Positions 1 through 5,197 of a DNA stretch of 7,026 nucleotides are shown piece by piece. The notes below the pieces were generated by a model. The model did no database searches, had not been told where the DNA came from, and was given only the letters and a program-made list of their open reading frames with translations. Source of the stretch: Anaerolineaceae bacterium. GTDB lineage: Bacteria; Chloroflexota; Anaerolineae; JAAYZQ01. The position numbers were made by a program, and so were the translations under genes. The stretch's first letter is position 1. The number at the start of each line of letters is the position of its first letter. The stretch is taken from positions 1 through 7,026 of the forward strand of contig JAAYZQ010000009.1 in NCBI GenBank assembly GCA_012514775.1, in the 5' to 3' direction.

Positions 1-318
1 GCACCGTCCCGATGGTCCGGCGTCGGGAGGGCTCGCCGGCGCCGTCGACGACGTCGGCCGCGGCCCTATCAGGCCTATCAGGCCCGACGTTGGGTCCGAC
101 GTTGGGTCCGAAGTTGGGTCCGTTGGGTCCAACCGGCGCCGCCAACCCAACCCGCACGGTTGGGGCAGCCTGGCGCCGCCGGCGAGCTCGTCGACAGCCT
201 CAACGCCGGCCGGCGTTGGGGCAGCCAGGCGCCGCTGGCCAGCTCGGCCGCTGCCCTATCAGGCCCGTTGGGTCCAACAGGGCCGTTGGGTCCAACCGGC
301 CGGGGGGGTATCCGATGA
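1..318. repeat. Low-complexity region of GTTGGGTCC / CCTATCAGG repeats
   Basis: The core is a 12-bp tandem unit, gacgttgggtcc, at 86-97, 98-109 and 110-121 (third copy with one change), followed by a bare gttgggtcc at 122-130. The nonamer returns at 267-275 and 285-293. In three places it extends to gttgggtccaac (122-133, 267-278, 285-296), a short inverted repeat with arms gttgg/ccaac. A related word, gttggggcagcc, occurs at 159-170 and 215-226. The block around ccctatcaggc at 63-74 recurs at 253-264, about 190 bp later. The + strand frame beginning at base 1 is open to a TGA at 316-318 and ends in collagen-like GPLGPTG units, so the C-terminal end of an upstream gene could lie here. All three + frames are open for long distances, however, because the DNA is GC-rich and repetitive, so I do not call a CDS. 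Confidence 0.7.
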
Positions 319-364
319 TTGTTTCTGAAAAAACACACCCCGGGGAGGCCACACCCCCCGGCGA

Positions 365-435
365 TCCAACGTTCGTAGTAACGGCTTCAGCCGTTCCCGT
401 TCCAACGTTCGTAGTAACGGCTTCAGCCGTTCCCG
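365..435. repeat. Two tandem copies of a 25-bp palindromic repeat
   Basis: Two 35-bp blocks, 365-399 and 401-435, are identical with a period of 36 bp. Each contains the 25-bp core (371-395 and 407-431), which begins gttcgtagtaac and ends in the inverted repeat aacggcttcagccgtt (7-bp arms, 2-bp centre). The same core recurs four times at 2833-2993. The second block ends 10 bases before the ribosome binding site of the next gene, so it probably lies in that gene's 5' leader. The repeat also reads through as protein (FVVTASAV) in the + frame that runs into the downstream gene, which I regard as non-coding read-through. Confidence 0.9.
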
Positions 436-445
436 CCACCTCAAC

Positions 446-452
446 GAAAGGA
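446..452 (+). promoter_or_regulatory. Ribosome binding site deciding the start at 462
   Basis: The sequence gaaagga lies 9 bases before the ATG at 462. The reading frame is open upstream to the window edge, and only this Shine-Dalgarno site justifies the shorter start. Near-identical sites precede the genes at 1460 (aaaggag, 8-base spacing) and 3028 (gaaagga, 6-base spacing). Confidence 0.7.
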
Positions 453-461
453 CATTCGCCT

Positions 462-839
462 ATGGCCACCCGCCGCAAGAAACCCGCAACCGAACCCGCA
501 GGGGCCGCACCTCCAGCCGCCGAGTTGGGACGGTCACCCGCCGGCGCGCCGGCGGCCGAGGGCCCCAACCGTGCGGACCCCCCGGCCGCCCTGGACCCCG
601 AGCCCGCCGCCCAAGAGTTGGGGCATCCTGGATCTGCAGCTCCGGAAGGCCTGGACCTCAACAGCCCCAAGACCTATGACCAGGCCCTCCGCGAGCTGGG
701 GATCGACGTCCCTGTCGCCGCCTGCCGCCTGGTGGGCAACCGACTCGAGTTTCGCCTGTATGGCGGCCGCGTCCTGTACTGGCCACCCGCCGCCGGCGAC
801 CAGCCGCCCGCAGCGAAACGCAAAAAGAAAGGAAAGTGA
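462..839 (+). CDS. Small disordered basic protein, possibly phage-encoded
   Basis: This encodes 125 residues that I do not recognise as a named family. The N-terminus is basic (MATRRKK). Residues about 9-64 are rich in Ala, Pro and Gly and look disordered. A short folded-looking segment follows at about 65-108 (SPKTYDQALRELGIDV, then two predicted strands around NRLEFRLYGGRVLYW), and the protein ends in a lysine-rich tail (KRKKKGK). The start is set by gaaagga at 446-452; the longer open frame upstream is repeat DNA. The stop is 3 bases before the next ATG, so the two genes are almost certainly co-transcribed. The linker DNA contains gttggg words (e.g. 617-625) like those in the upstream repeat region, so the linker may have grown from repeat sequence. 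A small virion or assembly protein is plausible only from context. Confidence 0.6.
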   Translation: MATRRKKPATEPAGAAPPAAELGRSPAGAPAAEGPNRADPPAALDPEPAAQELGHPGSAAPEGLDLNSPKTYDQALRELGIDVPVAACRLVGNRLEFRLYGGRVLYWPPAAGDQPPAAKRKKKGK

Positions 840-842
840 CCC

Positions 843-1334
843 ATGATCGAACCCATTCACACCACCGGCCTTGTATCCCTGGTTGGCAAAGACCACCAGG
901 TCGCACAAAACGAATACGGCACCGGCGTCAAGGTCGACGTCGCCGCCGCCGCAGGCCTGCCGGCCGGCGCGCCCCTGTCGGGCGAGGCCCTGCGCCTGGT
1001 CCTCCTGTCCCGGGCCGCCAGCACCGGCACCGTCCAGAAACCCACCGGCACCCTCTTTCTGTTCACCGCCCAGCCCACCGTCGCCCCCGCCGACTCCTCC
1101 CTCGCCGACGGCGCATCGTGGGCCGGCGCCTGGGCGGCCGTCACCGTCGCCACCACCGACTGGAAGGGCGACGCCGCCGGCGCCATGGCCGAGATCCTCG
1201 CCGACCCCATCCCCTTCCACGCCGTCTCTGCCCTGTGGGCCGCCTGGCTGCACCAGGATGCGACCCCCTTTAACGCGGAGGCCGACGACGACGAGACCCT
1301 GGATCTCAATCTCTGGTTCCGGCGGGAGAGCTGA
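843..1334 (+). CDS. Hypothetical protein, probably virion-associated
   Basis: This encodes 163 residues of no named family that I can assign. The N-terminal half looks strand-rich (GLVSLVGKDHQV, GVKVDVAAA, LRLVLLSRA, GTLFLFTA), followed by DWKGDAAGAMAEILADPIPFHAVSALWAAWLHQD and a C-terminal acidic stretch (EADDDETLDLNLWFRRES). There is no signal peptide or membrane segment. The compact mixed-beta pattern beside an adaptor-like and a tail-fibre-like gene fits a capsid-decorating or other structural protein, but this is inference. A purine-rich leader (aaagaaaggaaag, 823-835) gives a ribosome binding site inside the end of the preceding gene, so translation is probably coupled to it. The 125 bases that follow contain no other gene. 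Confidence 0.65.
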   Translation: MIEPIHTTGLVSLVGKDHQVAQNEYGTGVKVDVAAAAGLPAGAPLSGEALRLVLLSRAASTGTVQKPTGTLFLFTAQPTVAPADSSLADGASWAGAWAAVTVATTDWKGDAAGAMAEILADPIPFHAVSALWAAWLHQDATPFNAEADDDETLDLNLWFRRES

Positions 1335-1459
1335 CAGCCCGCCGGCCGCATCCGGGCCCCGGCGAGAGCGAAAACCCGGCCGCGAGAAACACACGCGTTG
1401 GGAATCCGAATCAATGGGACCCAAAATTTCGGTTTGGTTTCTAGAAAGGAGCCTACTCC

Positions 1460-1981
1460 ATGCCAAGCAAGCAAGCAACCGTCACCGGCTTGACCATCCT
1501 TTGCATCCTGTCCGGTCTGCTTCTGGGTGCCTGTGCCATCCCCCGCATCGTCCAGGTAGAGCCCGAGCCCGCCATGCAAACCCGGGGCAGCGCCAACATT
1601 GAGGGCATCACCCACTTCAACAACCTGTCCACCGGCGATCTCACAGTCACCGGCGATGCAGCGTTGGCCGATCTCGCCGTCACCGGCGCCGCCGTCCTGG
1701 ACGACACAGTGCTTACCCTTTCGGCCGATACCACCATCACACCCACCGCCAGCTTCTACCACGTCAGCGCCACCAAGGCTGTCACCATCACCCTGGCAGC
1801 CTGCAGCGCCAACGGCCAGCTACTCTTCCTCTTCGGCGACGACAATCAGACCGTCACCATCGCCGATAGTCACATACGCACCACCACCGGCTCAGCCCTC
1901 ACCCTCGGACAATACGACCTTGCCCTGTTCGCCTGCGCTGACACCGAGTGGATCGAGCTCGCCCTGGCCGCCGACTCGTAA
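1460..1981 (+). CDS. Predicted lipoprotein with tail-fibre-like domain
   Basis: This encodes 173 residues. Residues 8-24 form a hydrophobic signal segment ending in a lipobox, L22-G23-A24-C25, so the mature protein should be lipid-anchored at Cys25 if the start is right. Residues 48-82 carry two 11-residue repeats (DLTVTGDAAL, then DLAVTGAAVL) of the kind found in beta-helical phage fibre stems. Residues 85-173 resemble the C-terminal domains of many phage structural proteins (GQLLFLFGDDNQTVTI, then ALTLGQYDLALF, and a final W-E-L strand). The start is supported by aaaggag at 1445-1451, 8 bases before the ATG. A secretion signal on a fibre-type protein is odd: it may be a host-surface protein using a fibre fold or a phage-encoded lipoprotein. 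The lipobox is seen directly; the fibre assignment comes from pattern recognition. Confidence 0.7.
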   Translation: MPSKQATVTGLTILCILSGLLLGACAIPRIVQVEPEPAMQTRGSANIEGITHFNNLSTGDLTVTGDAALADLAVTGAAVLDDTVLTLSADTTITPTASFYHVSATKAVTITLAACSANGQLLFLFGDDNQTVTIADSHIRTTTGSALTLGQYDLALFACADTEWIELALAADS

Positions 1982-1995
1982 CCCGTGACCCCGTG

Positions 1996-2024
1996 GCGGG
2001 AGCCGGAAAATTTCCGGTTCCCGC
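1996..2024. terminator. GC-rich hairpin after the lipoprotein gene
   Basis: Arms of 14 bases (1996-2009 and 2011-2024) pair with one G-U, and realistically form an 11-bp stem with a 7-base A/T loop. It lies 15 bases after the stop at 1981. There is no T-run on either side, so it may be a weak or Rho-assisted terminator, an mRNA 3'-end stabiliser or a processing site rather than a strong intrinsic terminator. Confidence 0.45.
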
Positions 2025-2044
2025 CTACCAGGTCCTGAACAAAG

Positions 2045-2070
2045 AAAGTGTATCACCAGTGACACACTTT
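2045..2070. promoter_or_regulatory. 26-bp near-perfect palindrome before adaptor gene
   Basis: The arms are aaagtgt (2045-2051) and acacttt (2064-2070), with inner arms tcac/gtga (2053-2056 and 2059-2062), one A-C mismatch and a 2-base centre. It lies just upstream of the ribosome binding site (aaagggag, 2077-2084) and ATG (2090). The dyad symmetry fits a dimeric repressor or activator site, or an RNA hairpin in the leader. I could not place a promoter around it with confidence. Confidence 0.45.
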
Positions 2071-2089
2071 CGACACAAAGGGAGATACC

Positions 2090-2782
2090 ATGCCCACCCT
2101 AGCCACCCTTGCCGATCGCGTCCAGGTCCTGTTGAACGACCCCGACGCCACCATCTGGAGCCAGCTCGCCATTGAACAATGGCTCGTCGACGGCCTGCGC
2201 GAGTATTCCATTCACTTTCCGCGAACCCGCTACATAAGCGCGCTTACCCAGGCCGGCCTACAAAAGATCGAGCTGCCCGAAGACTTTATAGCAGTGCTGG
2301 AGGTGGAATTCCCCCGCACCGACGACCCGCCCCACCGCTACCTGCAGCGCCTGGCCCGCACCCATCCCGATTTCTGGCAGCGAGATTGCTATTACGACGT
2401 GGAGGCCAGCAACGCCAACCCCGGGAGCCTGTCTACCCTGTACCTGTCCGCCGTTCCCAACGGGGAATCCCTTGGCATCACGTACGCCGCCTACCATGTG
2501 CCCATGGAGGCCGATGGCGAGCCTTCCACCCTGCAAGTAACCGTCGCCAACCAACACGAACACATAATCGAACAGTATGCCGTCTGGCAAGCCCACGTCC
2601 ACCGCCTGGCAACCGAAGTACAGAACCCCGATCTCACCATCCGGCTGATGCAACAATACAAGCTCGCCGTCCAGGCTACCGAGACGTCCTACCGAACCTC
2701 ACTCCGCGAGGCCATGAAAGCCCGCGCCTCCAGCGGCTGGACCGGGCCATGGAAGTCCGACGTACACGACCGCATATACTGA
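2090..2782 (+). CDS. Phage neck / head-tail adaptor-like protein
   Basis: This encodes 230 residues. The N-terminal helical part has the pattern of phage adaptor (head completion or neck) proteins: LADRVQVLLNDPDATIWS at about 7-24, then IEQWLVDGLREYSIHFPR at 28-45. The middle, about 58-150, is strand-rich with a DFIAVLEVEFP segment. The C-terminal third, 152-212, is a long helical stretch (QHEHIIEQYAVWQAHVHRL, then LMQQYKLAVQATETSYRTSLREAM). Such proteins form the ring beneath the portal where the tail attaches. I base this on the helix-strand-helix layout and the 'DPDATIWS' N-terminus, not on a database hit. The start is supported by aaagggag at 2077-2084, 5 bases before the ATG. No portal or capsid gene is in the window, so whether the prophage is intact cannot be judged. 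Confidence 0.55.
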   Translation: MPTLATLADRVQVLLNDPDATIWSQLAIEQWLVDGLREYSIHFPRTRYISALTQAGLQKIELPEDFIAVLEVEFPRTDDPPHRYLQRLARTHPDFWQRDCYYDVEASNANPGSLSTLYLSAVPNGESLGITYAAYHVPMEADGEPSTLQVTVANQHEHIIEQYAVWQAHVHRLATEVQNPDLTIRLMQQYKLAVQATETSYRTSLREAMKARASSGWTGPWKSDVHDRIY

Positions 2783-2796
2783 CAGCTCACGGCCGC

Positions 2797-3003
2797 CAGC
2801 CGTTCAGCCGTCCAGCCGTCAGCCGTTCAACCGTTCGTAGTAACGGCTTCAGCCGTTCAGCCGTTCAACCGTTCGTAGTAACGGCTTCAGCCGTTCAGCC
2901 GTCAGCCGTCAGCCGTCAGCCGTTCAACCGTTCGTAGTAACGGCTTCAGCCGTTCCAGCCGTTCGGCCGTTCGTAGTAACGGCTTCAGCCGTTCCAGCCG
3001 TTC
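2797..3003. repeat. Repeat-filled intergenic region, four 25-bp palindromic cores
   Basis: Almost the whole gap between the adaptor-like gene and the membrane protein gene is built from cagccgt(t/c) words. It includes four perfect copies of the same 25-bp core found at 371-431: 2833-2857, 2871-2895, 2930-2954 and 2969-2993. Start-to-start spacings are 38, 59 and 39 bp. Each core carries the inverted repeat aacggcttcagccgtt. The short words between cores (agccgtc, agccgttc) look like iterated half-arms of that palindrome. The cluster ends 11 bases before the ribosome binding site at 3015-3021. Confidence 0.92.
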
Positions 3004-3027
3004 CATACCAAAGCGAAAGGATCTACC

Positions 3028-3378
3028 ATGAACCAACTTGCCACCCTGACCGGAATCCTGTTGCTCGCCACCCTCACCGAGGCCCTGGTCGAATACCTCG
3101 CCAAGCCCTGGCTCAGGCTCGCCGGCCGCGACGCCCAGCGAGAGATCGCCGGCCACGCCGCCACCTCTGACGAGACCGATCCCGTCATCGACCTCGCCAC
3201 CTGCTACACCGCCGCCGTCATCGGGATCCTCCTCTGCCTCGCCTACCGTGCCGACCTCCTGCAGCTCGCCGGCCTATACTGCCCCTGGCCCTGGGTCGGC
3301 CCCGTCATCACCGGGATCCTCGCCGGCCGAGGCGCCAACTTTGTACACGACTTTGCGTCGCGCTGGCTGCGCGGCTAG
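3028..3378 (+). CDS. Small membrane protein, possible holin
   Basis: This encodes 116 residues with two or three membrane segments: about 3-24 (interrupted by Glu18 and Glu22), 55-74 (ATCYTAAVIGILLCLAY) and 87-100 (WPWVGPVITGILAG). A charged stretch at 28-52 lies between the first and second segments. The C-terminus, RGANFVHDFASRWLRG, is a motif I associate with small phage-type membrane proteins. Size, topology and position as last gene before a terminator fit a holin or holin-like protein, which would permeabilise the membrane during lysis. No endolysin is adjacent in this window, so the role is not confirmed. The start is supported by gaaagga at 3015-3021, 6 bases before the ATG. The upstream gap is filled with repeats. 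Confidence 0.6.
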   Translation: MNQLATLTGILLLATLTEALVEYLAKPWLRLAGRDAQREIAGHAATSDETDPVIDLATCYTAAVIGILLCLAYRADLLQLAGLYCPWPWVGPVITGILAGRGANFVHDFASRWLRG

Positions 3379-3436
3379 AATCCCTGCCGGCCGGCGCCCC
3401 CGGCCGCGCGGCAGGGGAGGCGGCCAGGCTGTAAAA

Positions 3437-3465
3437 AAGCACCCCGGCATCGCGCCGGGGTGCTT
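3437..3465. terminator. Bidirectional intrinsic terminator ending phage-like module
   Basis: A perfect 12-bp stem (aagcaccccggc, 3437-3448, with its complement at 3454-3465) encloses the 5-base loop atcgc. The + strand tail is ttgttct, moderately T-rich. On the - strand the A-run at 3433-3438 becomes a six-base T-run, a textbook terminator tail. It should therefore stop the phage-like module on the + strand and any read-through from the operon on the - strand. Confidence 0.85.
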
Positions 3466-3561
3466 GTTCTCCAGCCTCTCAAGGTCACGAGTGCTGCCCA
3501 GCATTTGCTCGCGCCGGATTATGCAGCTTTACTAACTGATACGGATGTGCCCACATCGCTC

Positions 3562-3710
3562 GCGGTGGATAACAATCCGCCGCTGTTGCCACTTTGCGCC
3601 TGCTGGACTAGAGCGCGGACTGTTGTCCGCGCCGAGCAAGTGATGGTCCTATCCGTGCTCTGTTAAGCTCCAGCAATGCGGCGCCCGGAGTGGCGGATTG
3701 GTATCCGCCA
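3562..3710. repeat. Three related tetraloop hairpins (GCGGAY-N4-RTCCGC type)
   Basis: Hairpin 1 spans 3562-3583 (9-bp stem with one G-U, loop aaca). Hairpin 2 spans 3613-3632 (perfect 8-bp stem gcgcggac/gtccgcgc, loop tgtt). Hairpin 3 spans 3691-3710 (perfect 8-bp stem tggcggat/atccgcca, loop tggt). All share a GGAY-N4-RTCC core with GC-rich bases outside, and every loop is exactly four bases. Centres are about 50 and 78 bases apart. This resembles small dispersed palindromic (REP-like) elements, or one RNA with three stems. Confidence 0.75.
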
Positions 3711-3767
3711 AGGGCAATGGAGAAGCAGCGGCAGGGAGAAGAAACTGCCCTGTTGTCCAGCCACAAC

Positions 3768-3808
3768 GTCAAAGGGCCCGCCCCTCCCCAAGGGCTGGCC
3801 CTTTTGAC
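3768..3808. terminator. Long inverted repeat, possible terminator
   Basis: The arms gtcaaagggcc (3768-3778) and ggcccttttgac (3797-3808) pair with a single bulged base around an 18-base interior containing a short inner gccc/gggc pairing. On the + strand the stem ends in cccttttgact. It could be a second barrier between the convergent gene sets or a dispersed palindrome; it is far from either stop codon. Confidence 0.4.
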
Positions 3809-3890
3809 TGTCCAAAACGTTCTGATTAAGGTAACCCCATAGTAGCAACGCTACATTGAGGCAACATTAAGACGGGATGAGAACAAGATT

Positions 3891-3922
3891 AAAAAACAGG
3901 CTCGGGCGAACTCAGCGCGCCT
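3891..3922 (-). terminator. Weak possible terminator at the end of the MalY-like gene
   Basis: Read on the - strand, six T residues (A-run at 3891-3896) follow a short imperfect stem (aggc 3898-3901 pairing with gcct 3919-3922, two further pairs after a mismatch) that overlaps the TGA stop at 3912-3914. The T-run is clear but the stem is weak, so the strong hairpin at 3437-3465 may be the actual stop. Confidence 0.25.
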
Positions 3923-5129
3923 CCAGGGCCGCCCGCATGCGCTCCAGCGCCGCGACGAGGGTTGCCCGCGGGCAGCCAAAGTTCAGGCGCACGTACCCTT
4001 CGCCGCCGGGGCCGAACTGGGCGCCGGCGTTGAGGCCCACCCGGGCCTTTTCCAGGAAGAACTCGTGGGGTTCTTGCTCGAGGCCGGCCTCCTTGCAATC
4101 GATCCAGGCCAGGTAGGTGCCCTCGGGCCGGGTCATGGACAGGCCGGGGATCTCGTTGACGGCGTCGAACACGAAATCGCGGTTGCCTTCCAGGTAGCGC
4201 AGCACCTGCTCCAGCCACGGATCGTCGTCCGTGCCCGCCCCGGTCCGCTCTCGGACCTGGTAGGCGGCCAGCATGGCCGCGAAGCCCATGATGTCCAGGT
4301 GGGGCACGATGCCCTGCCTGGCGGCCAGGAAGCGCTCCCGCAGCTCGGGGTTGGGGATGATGGCCACGGAGGCGTGCAGCCCGGCAATGTTGTACGTCTT
4401 GCTCGGCGCCATGAGGGTGATGGTGCGAGCCTCGATCTCCGGGTCGAGGGAGGCGATGGGCAGGTGCTGGTGACCGGGAAAGACCAGGTCGCAATGGATC
4501 TCGTCGGAGCAGATGACGACGTCGTGGCGCAGGCAGATCTCGGCCATGGCCTCCAGCTCCGCCCGGGTAAAGACCCGGCCCACGGGGTTGTGGGGGTTGC
4601 AGAGGACAAAGATGCGGGTGCGGGTCCCGATGGCTGCCTCGAAGGCATCCAGGTCGATCTGGTACTGCCCGTTGCCCGCGGTCCCGGCGCCCGGCGGGGT
4701 CAGCTTCATGCTGTTCAAGGCACACCCGGTGTTGTCCGGCACCCGGAGGATGGGATAGTAGACCGGGGTCTGGGCCAGCAGGCCGTCGCCGCCCTTCGCG
4801 TTGCCCAGGACCTTGCCCTCGATAACGGCGTGGGTCGCCAGGTTAAAGCCGACGACGACGCCCGGCACGAACACCAACGCCTCGGCGTCGACGTGCCAGC
4901 CGTATAGGCGCTGCAGCCGCTCCTGGAGGAGCGGCCGGAGCTCGGGCGGCTCCATGCCGTAGCCAAAGATGCCGTGATCCACGCGGCAGCGCAGGGCGTC
5001 GATGACCGTTTGCGGCGAGCGAAAGTCCATGTCGGCCACCCACAGGGCGATGACGTCGGCATCGTACACGTTCCACTTGGCGCAGTCCGTCGGCCGGCGG
5101 TCGATAATCTCGTCAAAGTCATAGATCAT
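3912..5129 (-). CDS. MalY/PatB-type PLP-dependent C-S lyase or aminotransferase
   Basis: This encodes 405 residues of the fold-type I PLP family. MalY/PatB members cleave cystathionine or cysteine to a thiol, pyruvate and ammonia, or transaminate; they act in the cytoplasm. Family marks are WVADMDF (30-36), FGYG (55-58), QTPVYYPI (120-127), NPHNPVGR (178-185, Asn181 by the cofactor ring), SDEIH (208-212, Asp209 to the pyridine nitrogen), PSKTYNIAG (242-250, Lys244 forming the Schiff base) and VRLNFGCPR (380-388, Arg381 for the substrate carboxylate). The start is supported by agggag 8 bases upstream on the coding strand (5138-5143). It lies 81 bp after the exonuclease gene, probably in one operon. 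Residues 105-113 (GKVLGNAKG) come from a 24-bp repeat inserted where relatives usually read ...EPGDG.... Family placement is firm; the exact substrate is not determined. Confidence 0.92.
   Translation of the reverse strand: MIYDFDEIIDRRPTDCAKWNVYDADVIALWVADMDFRSPQTVIDALRCRVDHGIFGYGMEPPELRPLLQERLQRLYGWHVDAEALVFVPGVVVGFNLATHAVIEGKVLGNAKGGDGLLAQTPVYYPILRVPDNTGCALNSMKLTPPGAGTAGNGQYQIDLDAFEAAIGTRTRIFVLCNPHNPVGRVFTRAELEAMAEICLRHDVVICSDEIHCDLVFPGHQHLPIASLDPEIEARTITLMAPSKTYNIAGLHASVAIIPNPELRERFLAARQGIVPHLDIMGFAAMLAAYQVRERTGAGTDDDPWLEQVLRYLEGNRDFVFDAVNEIPGLSMTRPEGTYLAWIDCKEAGLEQEPHEFFLEKARVGLNAGAQFGPGGEGYVRLNFGCPRATLVAALERMRAALEAR
4792..4815. repeat. 24-bp repeat copy inside the MalY-like gene
   Basis: It matches the unit of the tandem array at 6913-7026, in opposite orientation, with one change (C at 4805 where the array has T on this strand). 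The match continues for three more bases (4816-4818). It is in frame and encodes about eight residues around Lys106-Gly113, just before GDGLLAQTPVYYPI. Confidence 0.9.
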
Positions 5130-5173
5130 GATGATTTCTCCCTAAAGATGGTGTTGCGGAGGCCAGGACGGCG

Positions 5174-5189
5174 GGCGCGGCTACGCGCC
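5174..5189. repeat. Small hairpin between exonuclease and MalY-like genes
   Basis: Six-base arms ggcgcg (5174-5179) and cgcgcc (5184-5189) enclose a 4-base loop in the 81-bp intergenic gap, between the 24-bp repeat copy and the MalY-like ribosome binding site. It has no T-run and is unlikely to terminate transcription. Confidence 0.5.
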
Positions 5190-5197
5190 ATTCCTCG

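Larger units (their letters stand above)
3466..3911. other. Gene-free convergent spacer with several hairpins
   Basis: I see no credible coding frame, tRNA or known RNA gene here. It is less GC-rich than its surroundings, especially near 3820-3900. It contains the three tetraloop hairpins and the longer inverted repeat listed separately, and a small gtagc/gctac hairpin at 3842-3854. As the space between convergent gene sets it may be a junction between phage-derived and host DNA, but no attachment-site duplication can be seen within the window. Confidence 0.6.

Noticed and set aside
12..461. Long + strand open frame continuous with the gene at 462
   Set aside because: It passes straight through repeat DNA (including FVVTASAV read from the palindromic repeat). 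All three + frames are long here, and a good ribosome binding site marks the ATG at 462.
1335..1459. A T-rich stretch (about 1414-1444) before the lipoprotein gene as a possible interspersed element or promoter
   Set aside because: It differs in composition from its surroundings, but no second copy occurs in the window and no convincing -10/-35 pair could be set, so I could not support a call.
534..1762. Overlapping - strand open frames (534-1478 and 857-1762) across the phage-like genes
   Set aside because: They are glycine/arginine-rich antisense translations in GC-rich DNA, with no ribosome binding site or recognisable domain, against a well-spaced + strand gene series.
2179..2937. 252-residue + strand frame overlapping the adaptor-like gene
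   Set aside because: It is an out-of-frame shadow rich in Arg/Pro whose end is translated palindromic repeat; the 2090 frame has the ribosome binding site and a coherent protein.
2833..2993. Regularly recurring 25-bp cores that might look like a CRISPR array
   Set aside because: The spacers are 13-34 bp, unequal, and made of the same repeat words instead of unique sequence. A second cluster lies far away without spacers, and there are no cas genes in the window.
3460..3666. 68-residue + strand open frame after the terminator
   Set aside because: It would begin inside the terminator hairpin with a non-ATG start, lacks a ribosome binding site, and spans two of the tetraloop hairpins.
3466..3911. 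Search for a tRNA or attachment-site remnant at the supposed prophage edge
   Set aside because: No T-arm GTTCRAATC-like sequence, cloverleaf or internal direct repeat of useful length was found.
4065..4907. 280-residue + strand open frame opposite the MalY-like gene
   Set aside because: It is the antisense shadow of a GC-rich gene with an unmistakable MalY/PatB protein on the other strand; the + strand translation resembles no family.
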